A DNA stretch of 64,000 nt, taken from positions 248,001-312,000 of the forward strand of contig JAEHOE010000059.1 of assembly GCA_016858145.1 (NCBI GenBank), written 5' to 3'. The notes under the pieces were generated by a model, which saw nothing but the letters and a program-made list of their open reading frames with translations, made no database searches and had not been told where the DNA came from. The position numbers and the translations under genes were made by a program. The stretch's first letter is position 1. Each line of letters opens with the position of its first letter. Origin of the DNA: Edaphochlamys debaryana. Its lineage: Eukaryota > Chlorophyta > Chlorophyceae > Chlamydomonadales. This document shows positions 24,001 through 39,800 of the stretch, one piece after another.

Positions 24001-25252
24001 CCCCATCCCAACCCCCTAAGAGGCCCCTCGCCAACCCCTCACTACCCCCTCCTTAACCCCCCCTCAGCGCCCCCCCCCCTCACGTCGCGCAGGTACTTGA
24101 AGGCCAGGCAGTCCGCGGGGTGGTCGGAGAAGCCGGTGCGCTCCGAGGGGCGGCGCTCGTACTCCTTCATGGAGCGGGCGAGCACGTCGCACATCTGGGG
24201 TGGGGTGGGGGGGAGGGGTTTTGGGGGGTTGGAGGGGTGGGGGGGTGGGGTTGGAGGGAGGAGAGAAGGGGGTGGCTGAGGGAGGCTTGGGGGCTGGAGG
24301 TGGCAGGGTGTGGGGACGGGCTGGGCCGCCGCCCGCAACACCCCCCCCATGAAAACAAGCGCCCCTCCCATCCCTCTTATCACCCCGAGGCCCCTCGCCG
24401 CCGGGTCCTGGCTGTTTTCGGAGGGAGACGGCCCTCCCCCCCCCCCCTACCCCCGCCCAACCCCCTCCCCCCCCAAACACACATACACACACACCCAAGC
24501 TTCCTCCTTCCCTCCTAGCCCCTCCCCCCTAGGCCCCTCACTGCCGGGTCCAGGTTCTTCTCAGCGATGTACTCGGCCGCCGCCACGCGCCTCTCAGCGC
24601 CCAGGAAGCGAAAGGGCAGCAGGAGGTCGGCGCCATACTCCTGGTCGAAATGGCGGAGCACGTCGGCGGACGCACCCGCCTTTACCGAGTCGTAGACGGT
24701 CGCGGCCACGACCCACTTGTTCTGCTCGAGCGGCGTCACGCCGGTCATATCGGAAATGGTGGTGGCCGCGAAGCCCTTGGATGTGAGCACCGGAATGAGC
24801 TTGGCGAGCTCGTGCCACTTGCCGGCGCCCGAGCTGAGCCGCGAGAGCAGCTCGTTCGGGTCCTGGCTGGAAGTGGGCGCGTCCTCGGGGAGGGACTCGT
24901 TCATAAAGCCGGCAGGCGGGCGATATTTGTTGAGAGTCGGGGGCCCCAGCTGCCCGAGCTGGTGCTCGCCGACCAGACCCAGCGTGCTTTCGTCGGGCAG
25001 GTAGTTCTCGCCAGCACGAGACTTCTTAACCTCCTCGGGGTTGATAATCCGCTGCGGGCCCCTTGCCGGCGGGGGACCGCCACGCCCAGGCAGGATAAGA
25101 CCGGGCCGCGAGTCCGGCCTGCCGCGACCAGGCCCGTTGTTGTTGCCTCCGGGGCCGAGGATGAGTCCAGAGTCGCGGCCGAAGCGAGCCTGGCACACCA
25201 TGGCGCTCCGGCTCCGCGCCAGGCCGCTGTGGCTAGCTGTCGCGAACGCCAT
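21044..25252 (-). CDS. RAF1: Rubisco accumulation factor 1 (RAF1)
   Basis: Seven exons join in phase to 516 aa: 25252-24542, 24194-24084, 23431-23342, 22755-22615, 22116-21874, 21626-21552 and 21223-21044. Residues 1-24 (MAFATASHSGLARSRSAMVC) are a transit peptide. A Gly/Pro/Arg-rich linker to about residue 75 follows. The RAF1 alpha-helical domain carries KWHELAKLIPVLTSKGF, LPFRFLGAERRVAAAEYIAEK and HPADCLAFKYLRD. The C-terminal beta domain starts at about ASLITLRLSPDELGVRPIAVVG. RAF1 is a stromal chaperone that dimerises Rubisco large subunits during holoenzyme assembly. The beta domain has an Ala/Ser-rich insertion that lengthens the protein beyond plant homologues. Introns before exons 3 and 7 contain decoy copies of the following exon, and a short copy of the end of exon 2 lies in the intron after it. 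The annotated final exon is the copy with the longer open frame. Confidence 0.93.
21292..21331 (-). repeat. Decoy copy of the start of RAF1 exon 7 in its intron
   Basis: A CAG acceptor at 21322-21324 is followed (minus strand) by codons for VDESSWYRTQL. The real exon, about 100 bases downstream, has its own CAG followed by VDENCWYLTQP. The copied block covers acceptor and exon start. Confidence 0.8.
23464..23520 (-). repeat. Decoy exon fragment plus GTGTGTTTCGTG motif in RAF1 intron
   Basis: Bases 23498-23515 repeat the exon 3 segment 23391-23408 (DALVKV on the minus strand), with a CAG acceptor just ahead of it. Towards the real exon lies the motif aaagcgtgtgtgtttcgtga (23464-23483) and then a poly-pyrimidine tract. 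The same motif recurs in the FtsJ-like gene. Confidence 0.75.
23951..23968 (-). repeat. Copy of the RAF1 exon 2 end with donor in the following intron
   Basis: The plus-strand string tcacgtcgcgcaggtac at 23952-23968 repeats the end of exon 2 and its GTGA donor at about 24080-24096. A second donor-like copy therefore sits about 130 bases inside the intron. Confidence 0.7.
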
Positions 25253-25499
25253 TCTGCTAGTCTCCTAGGCGTGAGTGATCGACGCTTTGGGGCAGCACAA
25301 TTGGCGCTGAGACGGTGCCACGCGGGTTCGGGATGACAAAGTCACGCCGGCGAGCTCGACGTCTGGACACGGCAACAGAGCGAGCAATCAAGTGGGTCAG
25401 GTCGGAGCAGCTATACTGGACCTGGAAGGCGCGGATGGCATCACAGCGGGCGGGATGCGGTACATGCGTGTGTGTGTATCGGCGGACCCGCCCCCAGCT

Positions 25500-25990
25500 C
25501 GAGCGTCAGCCCCGCCCAGCAGGTGAGTGTTGCTACACTTCCGCCCCTTCCAACAGTCCCCGTGGTCTTGCATGGCAGCGCCGAGCCATCGTGCTGCTTC
25601 AGTCTCGTGGCCCTTGCCCCAGCCAGGAGGCCCCAGCCCCGCCTGGCCCCAGCTTAGCCTTGAGCTTAGCATGCACTTCTGGACCTTCTCATCCGCCATC
25701 CGCTAGCACTGCCCCGCGGGTGATGCTACCGGCCCCCCGCTCGAACCTCAGCAGATGAGTGATCCCGCCCCTCCAAGTTCCAACAGCCCCAGTGGCCTTA
25801 TCACATGGCAGAGCAGAGCCGTCGTGCCTCTGCACTCTCTCCAGGCCCTCGCCTCACCATGCTTGCCCGCACGCCTCACTCTGGCCCCACTCGGACTTCC
25901 TTATCCGCCATCGGCCAGCAATGCGCCTTGCTTCATAGTTCATACCCTTGCCAGCACACGTCCGGCCCTCTCAAAAGCCGCGGTGCAGCG
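25500..25990 (+). repeat. Diverged tandem duplication (~240-bp unit)
   Basis: Both blocks share, in order, strings like cccgccc..ttccaacag, cccc-gtgg-ctt, catggcag-gc-gagcc-tcgtgc and ccttatccgccatc. Identity is low and gapped, so this is an old duplication. Confidence 0.5.
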
Positions 25991-26679
25991 GCGGTCATCC
26001 CGGCCGCATCCGCGTCCGGTAAAACATAGGAGCTTACTCAGCCCTTGGGCTCCGCGCTCAGTCCAGCACCCCCCTTGCCCTGTACCCAGTCTCTGACTGC
26101 CCATACTGCCCTGAGACCCGGACCCGATCACATGAATCGTATGAATCTATGAATGCCCACCCTCGCTCTGGCTTTCATCGACGAGCCTCCCCGCTCCTCA
26201 GAGCTCAGACGTATGTCGCCAACCCCACCCTTCCAGTGCCCAGAGGCGCATCACATGAATTGCCATAATCCAAATCCACTCTTCTCCTTGTGCCCCCCCC
26301 CCCCCTGACCTCGGTCCACTCACCTACCCAAGCCCCTGGCTCCCTCCCAGCTAGTGCCCCTACCTTCCCTCCCATCCAGTCACCCCCAAGCCTCACCACC
26401 CACTGTCCCCCGCCCGTGTCACCCTCCTCCTCCTGCCCTCCCCCCTGCTCTATTGCCTCCTGCTGACCCGCCCCCTTGTTCCCCCGCTGTCCACCTTCGC
26501 CCCTCCGGCCCTCCAGCCTGCCTCCCTCCCCCCTGCCCCCTCCCTCCTCTCACAACCTCCCTTTCCTACCACCATTGGCAGGACGCTATTCCTACACACC
26601 TAGGCCTAGTACTATACAGGGCTATAACTAGGCCTATCCCTAGATTCGGGCGCCAGTTCCTGCCCCTGTCATGACAAAA

Positions 26680-26715
26680 ACGCGGTATTCCACCGCCACC
26701 CCCAGCTCCCCTACC
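26680..26715 (-). repeat. Copy of the PTEN 3'-terminal codons in its 3'UTR
   Basis: Plus-strand acgcggtaYtccaccgccac followed by cccagctccc occurs at 26680-26710 and again inside the gene at 26801-26830. The second is the true C-terminus (GVAVEYRVLP*). Like the other decoys, it is a copy of coding sequence lying just outside the coding region. Confidence 0.75.
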
Positions 26716-26782
26716 CTCTCGTCCTACCCTCCCCCCTTCCCCCTTCCCCCCCTCCCCCTCCCCCTTCCCCTTCCCTCCCCCC

Positions 26783-30193
<3,411 letters not shown>

Positions 30194-31475
30194 GGTGCAG
30201 TCCGCGAGTCAGTCGCAGCGACTGAAGAGACCGCTCCGTGTTCGGAGGCAGAGCCAGGCTCAGGGACATATGTTTCAGTGTTACAGACGCGAGTGTATAA
30301 ACGTAAACGACTGCGGTGCACCATATGCCAGCGGAAGTCATGAATGTGAGCACCGGCACATCCCTTGCACCCCACACGGCCCCGGCCAACCGCGAGGTTG
30401 AGGGGGCCCGTCCCGGCCGAGCCCGCCCGCCCAAACCGCAGGCACACCACCAGAACCAGCAGCAACACGTCGACAACAACACTTACGGGGTCGCATGCGA
30501 CACGAACCACAGCCAAGGGGTGGCCCCACGCACGGATCAATGCACGTCCAAAGCAACTTCACGTCTCGAAGCTCGAGCACGGGATGCCCGCCACCCCATT
30601 CCAGCCAATTGTCATAAGGATTCCCGACCGGTTTAGGCCTACCCATGATAGCAAAGCCTAGCCGTGCGTTCAGCCATCCATAGGTCGGGTTTGCCATCAG
30701 CCCATCACCCTAGTGCAACCCCCCATGTCCCGCCCTCCCCCTCGAACCCCGAACACTATCCAGCCCCTTCCCCACTCTCACCCCACCTGTGCTGTTCAGC
30801 CAAAGAGGTCGTCGTCACTCGCACTGCAGTAAGCTCTCGGCAATAGCGCTTGCACAGACTCCCACGCTATCTCTGCCCACCGCATACCCGGCCTCAGGCC
30901 TGCGGCCCAAGGCGCGCTTATGCACACACCCGATGCCCTGCTTTGCAGTGCACCCTCCTCCAGTGCCGACCACCAGCACCGTAACCAGAGTGCACACCGC
31001 TCTCTCCTGGCCACCTCCCCTGGAGCCGCCTTCAACAGTCCACCGTCTCTTCCGGCCGCGGCCGCTGCTCTGCGCTCGGGGCAGCGTACGGCAGCGGCGT
31101 ACGGCAGCAGCGCTGTGCGCCGCTCGAGGCTTGCAGGCACCGCGATCACGTCCGCCGCTGCCGCCGCTGTCAGGCACGGCGGCACCATGGCCAGCCTTCC
31201 AGCGTCATAGCGCTGCGCTGTGCGGCCGCCGCCCCTTGCTCCTTGCCAAGAGCGCCGCGCTCCTATCCTGCTGGCCGCCGCTGCCGCCTGCAACTCAATC
31301 CTGCTCCACGGCTCCACGGCTTTTCGCCACCGCAAACTCCACCTACACCCCGCCCAAGATACACCCTCCGCTGCCGCGCCGCTGCCGCGCCGCTGCGGGG
31401 CCGCGGCCCTCCAGCCGAAACGCTCCTCCACAGTGCTCGGTCGCTCCAGGCGATCGCGCGATCAACGTCTAAGCA
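30194..31475. other. PTEN promoter and PP6 3'UTR
   Basis: I recognise no coding exon. A minus-strand TGTAA (TTACA at 30281-30285) is the only candidate poly(A) signal seen for the PP6 gene and lies close to the PTEN start, so either the 3'UTR is long or another signal is used. Confidence 0.5.
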
Positions 31476-34400
31476 TTACCAGAAGTACCGGGCGGTCGCG
31501 CGGGGCGCCATCATGTTAGAGTTCTCCTGCGTTTCCGTGAAGTAGCGGACGTCCCGGTTGAGCTTGTCGTCGAATATGAGTATGGACGCCACGTTGCCGC
31601 AGCGGTAGCAGTAGTTGGGCGCGGACCACACGGTGACGAGCGAGCGGTCGGGGAACATGTACTTGAGGCCCTCCTGCGGTACGACAGCAGTACGACAACA
31701 GAACAGCACGGCATCAGTACGAGGCGGTACACGTGGGCGGTGCGCGAGGGGCCGACCACCTGCCCCGCAGCTGCAAGCTTACTTTGCGTTTAGGGGCAAC
31801 TCCCGCCTCCCCCTCCTCCAGGTTGTCCTTGTACCCCTTCCACATCCTGCTTCTTCTCCTCCTCCGCACCCGGCGCCGCTCCCCTCTCTTTCCCGCTATC
31901 CTCGTTTCCCGCGCCCCCACCTGCACCAGCTGGTGTGCGCGGCAGATGAGCTCCAGGCCGTTGATCTGGTTGAACTCGGCAGTCACCTGGCGGCGCAAGG
32001 GGGAGGGAGGGGGAGGCGGGGTCAGGAGGGCAGGCTGAGGTGGCAAGGCCGCCTCAGACCATGAGCGGTGGGCCCGGGCGAGGGCTACGTACTGCGGCGG
32101 CCTGCAACAACCAGCAGGGATCCCCGGCAACAACAAGCCCGAGGGCGGCCCGCCGCCGTTCGGGGACAGGTTCTCCCCTTGGCGCCCTGTCCTCAGCAAC
32201 CCCAGCCCCATAACCCCACAGCGCCCCCGCCCCGCCACGTGGAGCCCACCTTGGAGCCGAACAGCCAGCCGGCGCCGCGGGGGCTGATGGCCCAGGTCTC
32301 GATGTCCTCCGGGTCGGACCACATGAGGTCGCAGAAGGGGCCCTCGTGCGGGATCTCGCACACGCGGTCGATGGTGCGGATCTGGTCCAGCGTGCGGATG
32401 TCGGGCGACAGGCCGCCGTGCACGCACAGCACCTGCGCAGCACGCACAGCAGCAGCAGCACAGCACGGGTCACGGCACGGGTCGCGGCACGGGGTTGGGG
32501 GGGGGCGTGTGTGCTGGACGCGGGGCTGGGTGGGGCGGGATGCGCGCAGGGGCGTGGCACGCGTTGTGTCTTGGGAACGCAGGGGTTGTGGGCCAATGGG
32601 GGGCGGGGGCCGGTGGGGGGCGGGGGCGCACCTTGGAGTCGATGAGGGCCGAGAGCGTGAGGAAGTCAAACACCTCCGTGCAGTACCGCCACGCGTTGGC
32701 GTTGCCGTACTTGCGCTGGCACTCGTCGTAAAAGCCGTACACCTGGGGGCGGTGCGGCAAGCACGGAGTGGGGGTCAGACAAGGGCGGAGCGCACGCGCC
32801 CCAGAGACTGCACATCGCTGTCCAACTCGGAACGGAGTAGCCCATCTTCGTGTTTGTTCTACTGCGCCCTGTGTTTCCTTTCTCCTTCTGAACCTGTCGC
32901 TGCCATGCCCTGGGCGGCTACGATCACCGCAGCCTCCCAGCCTGCCGCACGGCCACGGCCAGCAGCCCACGAGGCGGACGTCCGGCGCGGGCCCGACCCA
33001 AGTCCGCCTGGGTCCGCCTCGAGCACTACTACCACATGGCGGCGGAGCGGAACGGGGGCAAGGCAGGTGACCTTGTCCTCTGCGAGGTAGGCGGATCGAC
33101 GCCGGTCCATACCCAACCCCGCTGCCGCTCAGCCCTTAACTGGCTGCAGCTGTGCTCCTGGCTCTGACACACTCTGCTCTCCGCATTCCAGGTCCTATTT
33201 GCCTGGCCGCCTCGGTCATCAGCATCTAGACCCGCAGCTCCAGTGGACACCTCCGCACCAGACATGCTCAAAGTTGCAGGAGGTGCTGCCGCGACTCGGC
33301 GATGGTCGCAGCGCCGGGGCCTCTGCCCGCAGCGCAGGGCGCCACGGAGCCGGCGAAGGCGTGAGCCTCCCCAACCCCCGCAACCCCCTGTCCCCCACGG
33401 GCCCCCTCGTCCCCCACGGGCACCAGGCAAATCCCGGTCCTCCTGTGGACCAAGCCACGCGGCCCCCGGTAGACCCCGTGGCTGTAAGTAAGCGCTCCCA
33501 GCCCCGCCTGAGGCGGTAGTAATGCCACGCACCTGCGTGATTTGCCGGCTCTCGTGGTTACCCCGGAGGAGCGTGATGTTGGCGGGGTACCGGGCCTGTG
33601 GGGACCGAGGACCCAGGAGCAGAGCATTCCGTCAGACGATTAGGCAGGCGATGCGGACCGTCAAGTGCTGGCTGACAAATGCGCTGAGCAATACCATGGC
33701 GATTCGGGTCCCTCTCTCCAACATGAAGGTCCAGGGAGGCCCATCAGGGTCAGAAGCGGCGCGTGCTCGACCATTTCAATCATGGTTGTTGACGGAAAAG
33801 CGCGCGGCAAGGCGCTCGGGTGCTGCGAGAGTCGCTTTGGGCACCGCAACTCAGCTGCCCACGCCACGGAGAGAAGTACTAGATGCCGGCAACCGGATCT
33901 TGCCCCACGGAGCACCTTGTCAGCACGCCATCTGCCCCCATGACACACGACATGCACTCTCTCCCCAGGATTTCTCCGGTCGCGACCGAACATTGGGGTG
34001 GTTCCGGGGCGCTGTCCACACCACTGCCACCCCCCAGTACTTTCAAGACCCAGCTGAAGAGCAGCAACTGCCGGTTACCCTACTGCAGCCATGCGCTGCT
34101 GCATCCATTGGCCTTCCTCGTTGCGCGGAGCCGCTCGGTTTCCGCGCTCATGTGCCCAGCTGCTCGTGTGCTGTTTGCGGGGAGCACGCCCACCCTCCAC
34201 CCCCTGTCTGCCCCCGTGCCAAGCCCCGCGCACCCGGGCCAGCCCAGCGCTTGTTCCCCACCCTCGGCATGGCATGTTCCCCCACCCGCCGCATGCGAAG
34301 ACGTTCGCGACCGACGGTCGCTCCCGAGTTCCCAGTCCCGCCGCCGAAGGAGCCTACGACCCTGGGGCCGAGAGCGGGCCCGGCAGCCACGCACCTTCAG

Positions 34401-34774
34401 CAGCATGAGCATGGTGAAGACCTCCAGGCTGTTGTATCCTCGGTCCACGAAGTCGCCCATGAAAATGTAGTTGGTGGAGGGCACCTGCGAGCCGTCCCGA
34501 CCGCTCAGCACCAGCATGCGCCTCGCGAGCCCTGACGGTGTGTTGAAGCCCAGTGCGTGCGCCTCACCTCGCCCCCGGTCTCAAAGAGCCGGAGCAGGTC
34601 GTGGAACTGGCCATGGATGTCGCCACAAACGGTCACCGGCGCGTTCACCGGCTGCACGTTGGACTCCTCTACTAGAATCTCCTTGACGTAGTCGCAGAGC
34701 GCCTTCAGCTCCTCCTCGGCAAGATGCTCGCACTTCCTGACCTTCTCAATCCACTTGTCCAAGTCGCTGTTCAT
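31476..34774 (-). CDS. PP6C: PP6/FyPP-type serine/threonine phosphatase catalytic subunit
   Basis: Seven exons join in phase to 305 aa: 34774-34568, 34484-34395, 33595-33533, 32742-32632, 32432-32250, 31986-31921 and 31673-31476. All PPP-family metal and catalytic motifs are intact: GDIHGQ, GDFVDRG, RGNHES, CVHGG and [11 protein letters not shown]. The PP6/Sit4 group is indicated by [36 protein letters not shown] and by EGLKYMF, which match plant FyPP proteins far better than PP2A or PP4. It acts with SAPS-domain and TAP46-like partners in growth, splicing-factor and auxin-transport signalling in plants; the partner set here is not visible. The C-terminus ends YFW instead of the usual YFL that is carboxymethylated in many PP2A-like enzymes. 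Confidence 0.95.
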
Positions 34775-35529
34775 GGCTAAGAGTGCCCACGGTCAGGGCA
34801 GGCTAGGTGATGGAGAGGTATGTGGAGACTAGCGTGGGTAAGCCCAGGCGGGAAGCGCACGCTTGTAAAGGCGTAGTTTGATTCACGCGTCGTTACAGCA
34901 GCAGTTTGGTCGCTAGAACGATGCCTAATAACCGTTCCAGTAGAGCGCTGAGACGGGGTTTGGAGCGCTAGCTGGCCGCCGATCAGTGTGCGCGGACTTC
35001 TCTTTCGGGGCAAATGCAGGTATTGACGTCCTACGTATCAGCCTGCCGAACGCGAAACAGCTGTGTGGGTGGGGCGCCCAGGCCCAAGCGCGTCACCGCC
35101 ATCTGCCGTATGTCGAGAGTGCGTGCTCCCCCGCCGGTTTTCCCCGCCGGCCCCCGCCTGCCCAGCCGGCCGCCACTTCACCGTCAGCCCACAGCCAGCA
35201 TGCTTTCACATGTGCAGACGGGCCACGCATTGACCTGCCAGGGATTCGCCGAATCCCGCAGGACCCCGCCTCTCCAGCGGACCTTGCAAGGGCATTTGAC
35301 CCCCTGCACGCTCGCAGCTGACCGTGCCATCGAGCGACCCGACTGCCGACCCAGCCTCTCGATTGGACAGGCAAGGGGAGGCAGCCCGGACAACAGGAGC
35401 CCACACCTCTCCAACTAAACTCCCCAGCCAGCTCCCCAAGCCACACTCCGCCCCAGAGCCCCTAGGGCCTCCTCCAGATCTGCACCCTCCAGCTCCGCAC
35501 CCTTCAGCTGGGCAGCAGGCGACGGGTTC

Positions 35530-35580
35530 CCCGGGCCGTGCCCTTGCGCACTCGCTTGCCTGGCACCCCTGTGCTTAACC
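35530..35580 (-). repeat. Dispersed inverted repeat, arm B
   Basis: It is the reverse complement of 11214-11266 with one or two mismatches over about 50 bases. Confidence 0.7.
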
Positions 35581-36027
35581 CTCCAGCTCCATGCCAGCAT
35601 CTATGCCAGCAGGCCCACACTGCCATCCAGGGCCCCTACCCATCCACCCCTCCAGCTCCAAGCCCGCACCCGGGGCTGGGGTCGATGCGTGCCGCATGAA
35701 GGGGAGGGAAAGGATGGACAGTACGGACGGACATGAAGTACACATATGCACCGCATCCCTGCGCGCGCCCAGCTCGCTCACGCTGCCATCGAGCGACCCG
35801 ACTGCCGGGGCGGCAGGACTTCCGCTCACTTGCAACGGAGCTCTGTTTACTGCACATATGCTTGCCAAGTTGTCTTCATCCACGAGTCTCCAAGTCTCCA
35901 AGTGCCAAGTCCCTGCAGTCCCAACGCCCAAGGTGTAACCGCCTTTATTTGCTTTGCAGCACGTATTGGAGGAGGCCGGTCATATGCTAGAGGCGCAGTT
36001 TGCGGGCAGTTAATGCCAGGCGTTGTG

Positions 36028-36032
36028 TTACA
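36028..36032 (-). promoter_or_regulatory. Candidate poly(A) signal TGTAA for the pherophorin gene
   Basis: TTACA on the plus strand, about 865 bases beyond the stop of the minus-strand gene. Confidence 0.45.
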
Positions 36033-36894
36033 GCCGCAGCTCTGCGAGGACCATAGGTGGCCCAGGCCCTGAGAGCCAAGCAAGGCCCCTCGCCCCAATC
36101 AAGGGGGGACGCAGGATTAATTGAACACCCCAGCCTGCCCCCATCGGAGGTGGAACGTGTCAGCGGCACCAGGCCTAAGCCCCGTCAGGCAGCCGGCCTG
36201 AGCACCATGGCCCTGCCTGAGACGCCGCCTCTCAACCCCCACTGGCCAACAGCGGACAATGACATGCCGTCTTGCCCGGGTTAAGGTCCCATCAAGGGGA
36301 CTAGTGCAACCGAGCGATATGGTTGCGTACAGTAGCTCCCGCGGGCATCACCAGCCTGATAAAGAAGAAGGCGCCAATTGCCGGGAAGAATGAGAGTTTG
36401 GAAGAGAGAAATGAACCAAGTGCAGAGACCTACCACGCCCTCCTGCACCCATCTGCAAGCTGCACCTATAACACCGCATGCCCTGTTCGACAGGAAGACC
36501 GCTAAGGCACGCCTACGGGCACGTACGGACAACCACCGCAGCTCACCGCCACGCTTGTCAAGTGCTCATCAATAGGGAAGAGAGAAAGACATATATAACC
36601 AGGTGAACGATCACCCCTGGGCATCACAGTGCTCAGGCGCCTATCCACCCCCCTACTGGGAAGTGGCATTCAAGTTTGTGCCCCCCAATGCCATGCACCC
36701 CGCCCCTATCTAGCAACGCAACGGTAGGTCACAGATTGCTCCGTCCGTACACCTGCAGTACGGCATTGCGCCGCACACCCAAACTCCCCCTCACCCAACC
36801 CCAGGAGCGGCCTCAACACTCCCCTTGCCTTTCGTCACAACCTCCCCTCCCCTCCCTTCCCCTCCCCATCCCAATCAATCGATGACACAAGCGC

Positions 36895-39800
36895 TCACGC
36901 CTCGTCCCCCTGGCGCATGCTGCGCCGCCCAGCCGAGGCGCGGGCCGGCGGGGGCGGCGAGGGCACGACGGAGGCCTGCTCGGGGTCCATGCGGTACGTC
37001 TGAGGGGGAGGGAGAGGGTGGGGGGGGGGGGAACGGGCGGAAGGGGAAGGAAAGTTGAGCGGGCGGTGAGGGGCGGCGCCCAACACTGGCCCGGCTGCGG
37101 TCATGCAGCAGTCGGGCCCTGCTCAGCCGAGCACCCCTGCTCTCCCAAACGCCTGGAGAATTCGCGTCTGTCAGTCTGTGTCCTTGACCGGGCCCCTACC
37201 GCCCAGCCCCTAGCGCCCAACCCCCTTCCTAGCCCCAGCCCCAGCTCCTAGCTCACCGGGCAGCAGTCCTTGTCCGGGTTGAACAGGGCCACACGCAGCG
37301 TCTTCTGCGCGCTGCCGGGCATGCCGCCGTCCGACACAATGTCGGCCAGCTTGGCGGGGCTGCGCAGCTCAATGCACACCGAGCTGGCGGCGGTCCAGGC
37401 CAGGGGCGTGAGCTTGAGCGTGTTCTCAGAGGGCTGGCTCCAGGCGGCTGCGCGGGGGCGGAGCGGCAAGGGATGGGGTACCGGTAAGCAAGGGGAGGAG
37501 CCACCGGCCCTTGACCCGCCCGACGAGCCCCAACAGATGCTGTCCTTTCGACCGCAGAGCCGCAGCCTTAAGTCAACCTCTCACGTCTCAGCTCGGAGTC
37601 ACCCCGGGGCCCCTCCAAGCTGACTCACTCGAGCGGTCCTCCCGCGTGCCGTTGCCGTACAGGATGTACAGGCCCTTGATGGCGGCGCGGCTGTCGTAGT
37701 TGATCCCGAAGGCAATCTTGATCAGCGCAGAGTCGCTGCCGCACTTGCTCTGCAGATAGGGGGGTCAACATTATAGCGCGAGGATAAGGTCTCAGCCAAA
37801 AGCGCCATGCATGGGGGCCAAGCAAGGCGACCGGCAGTGCCGTTGAGCCCCGAAGTGCATGGCTTCAGGACACCATCGGCCCCCGCCATGTGTGGGCCAA
37901 CCCGCAACGGCACGCACGCACCTGCGGGTTGATCGGCGTCTCTTTGATGACGGGCAGGCAGTACGATGTGGTCGTCTTGCCGGGAATCATCTTGAGCTCT
38001 GTGCTGACACCGTAGGGCGAAACGTGCGCGTCACGGCGGCAGCTGCAGGGGACGGCAACGGAAGGGGAGCGGGCAGGAAGCATGAGCACGCGTCAGGTGA
38101 TGCGCAGGACAGTGGGCGCGGCGGGCCTTGGTCCTTGTTGGGAGCGCTAGATCTGGGGCACGTCCACATCATTGCGTACCCAAGCCACGCCACCTCGGCT
38201 CTTGCCCCCCCCTCTTTACTAGCCATAGCCCGCATTGCAGCATTTTAGCCCCGCCCCCGCCCCCTGCACCGCGCCAGCGACCCACATGTAGAAGGGCCAT
38301 AGCTCGGGGCAGTTGGCCGACCCCTCGGCGGGGGGGCAGCGCGGGTCGGGCTGGTCGGGGCTCCAGTCGTTCGTCTCCTGGACTGCAAAGTTGGTGCCGG
38401 CGTCCGGGCACGTGTTCAGGTAGCCAAACATGGCACGCGTCTGGTTGGCGAGGTCGCCACGCTGGGTGGCGTTGGCCGTGATCTGGAGGGGAGTGGGGCG
38501 GTTGTCGAAGTCGTACTGGTTGACCTTGGTGCACCACCGGACCCGGTCGCCGGACGTCACGTTGCCGCGTGCGAGGCTGGCGGGGAGGGCCACGTTGCTG
38601 GCACACTTGACGCGCTGCGAGTTGGCCGGCAGGATGAGCAGCGCGGTGCCGTTCTGCGTGGTCTCGCCGTTGACGTAGCCGGCGGCCTTGAACAGGTCAG
38701 TAAGGGTGTCGTCCTGCAAGACGGGCGGAGGGCGGGAGGAGGGGGTCAGCGTACGTACGCGGTCCGTGCTACCTCCTCTAAACCTAACACTGGGTCACGC
38801 CACCGCCACGGCAGCTTTTACGCCAGAGTGAGCGAATACGCCAAAGTTAGGAAGGGCTAGCTGCGGCTGCCACCGCAGATGGACTCACCACGGCCGCCAG
38901 GGTGGTCTTGCCCGTGTCCTTGTCCTTGAGCCCATTCAGCGTCACGTTGAGGGCAAACTCGCACGCCTCCGTCAGGTTGTTGGCGGGGTTCGCCCGGCCA
39001 AACCAGCCCGAAGGGGGGACAAAGAGCTGGCGGCTGGGGAAGGTGTAGAAGTCGACGCACATCTCGGGCTTGGTGCACTGGTCGTCCTGGGAGCAGACCG
39101 AGCTGGCCGCAGAGGCGCTGCAGGCCGGCCACTGGTCGTCCGACTGGCTTGTGAAGGCGGTGTTCGGGCAGAACCTCTTCGAGGCGCGGCTGGGGTCGTA
39201 CGTGTCCTTGTACCCCACCAGTGTCAGGATCTGGTTGATCATCGAGACCTGGTCGGTCTCCGACGCGTTCAGGAACTTGCCGAGCAGAAAAGTGATGCCC
39301 TCGCCCATAAACTGGTCGCTGACGCGGCCGCAGAGCTTGGCCGTGGTGTTGCGGCGAAGGGTCGTGACGTTGCCGGCCAGGAGTCCGTCGGAGGTGTAGT
39401 CGGCCCGAACCTCCGTCCACGTGGGGCCAACGTTGCAGCTGCCAGTCCAGCCCGCCACGAGCTTAGTGAAGCTGTCCAGGACGCTCTTGTACCGCGCCTT
39501 GTCCGCCGGGCTCATGTCAATGGCGTTAGTAAGGCGGTCGGCGATGTACGGCAGGGTCTTGGTCTGGAAGTTGGACAGCAGGCCGTCGTTGCAGGTCTTG
39601 TTGGTGAGGGTGAAGTTGGCGTTCGTGTCAGCCCGGAAGTCGAAGCACAGGTTCTCGCAGTGGGGGTTGCGCGTGTCGTGAGCGCAGCCTGACGGCAAGA
39701 AAGGGAGAGCGGAGGGAGGGGCGTGTTGGGGGCTTGGGTAGGCAAGGCACCATGACGTAGGCGGGCTTGCCTGGGCTGCTGAGCGAAGCCCAAGACGCCC

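Larger units (their letters stand above)
25253..26782. other. RAF1 promoter and PTEN 3'UTR
   Basis: No exon is recognised. Two diverged tandem blocks are visible at about 25500-25735 and 25745-25990. Near 26584-26645 is a small AT-richer patch with repeated taggcct strings. At about 26680-26715 is a copy of the final PTEN codons. Confidence 0.55.
34775..36894. other. PP6 promoter and pherophorin 3'UTR
   Basis: No exon is seen. It holds a dispersed inverted repeat arm at 35530-35580. The string gccatcgagcgacccgactgcc occurs twice, near 35326 and 35788, with related Cys/Pro-rich surroundings, so a local tandem duplication is likely. Confidence 0.5.
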
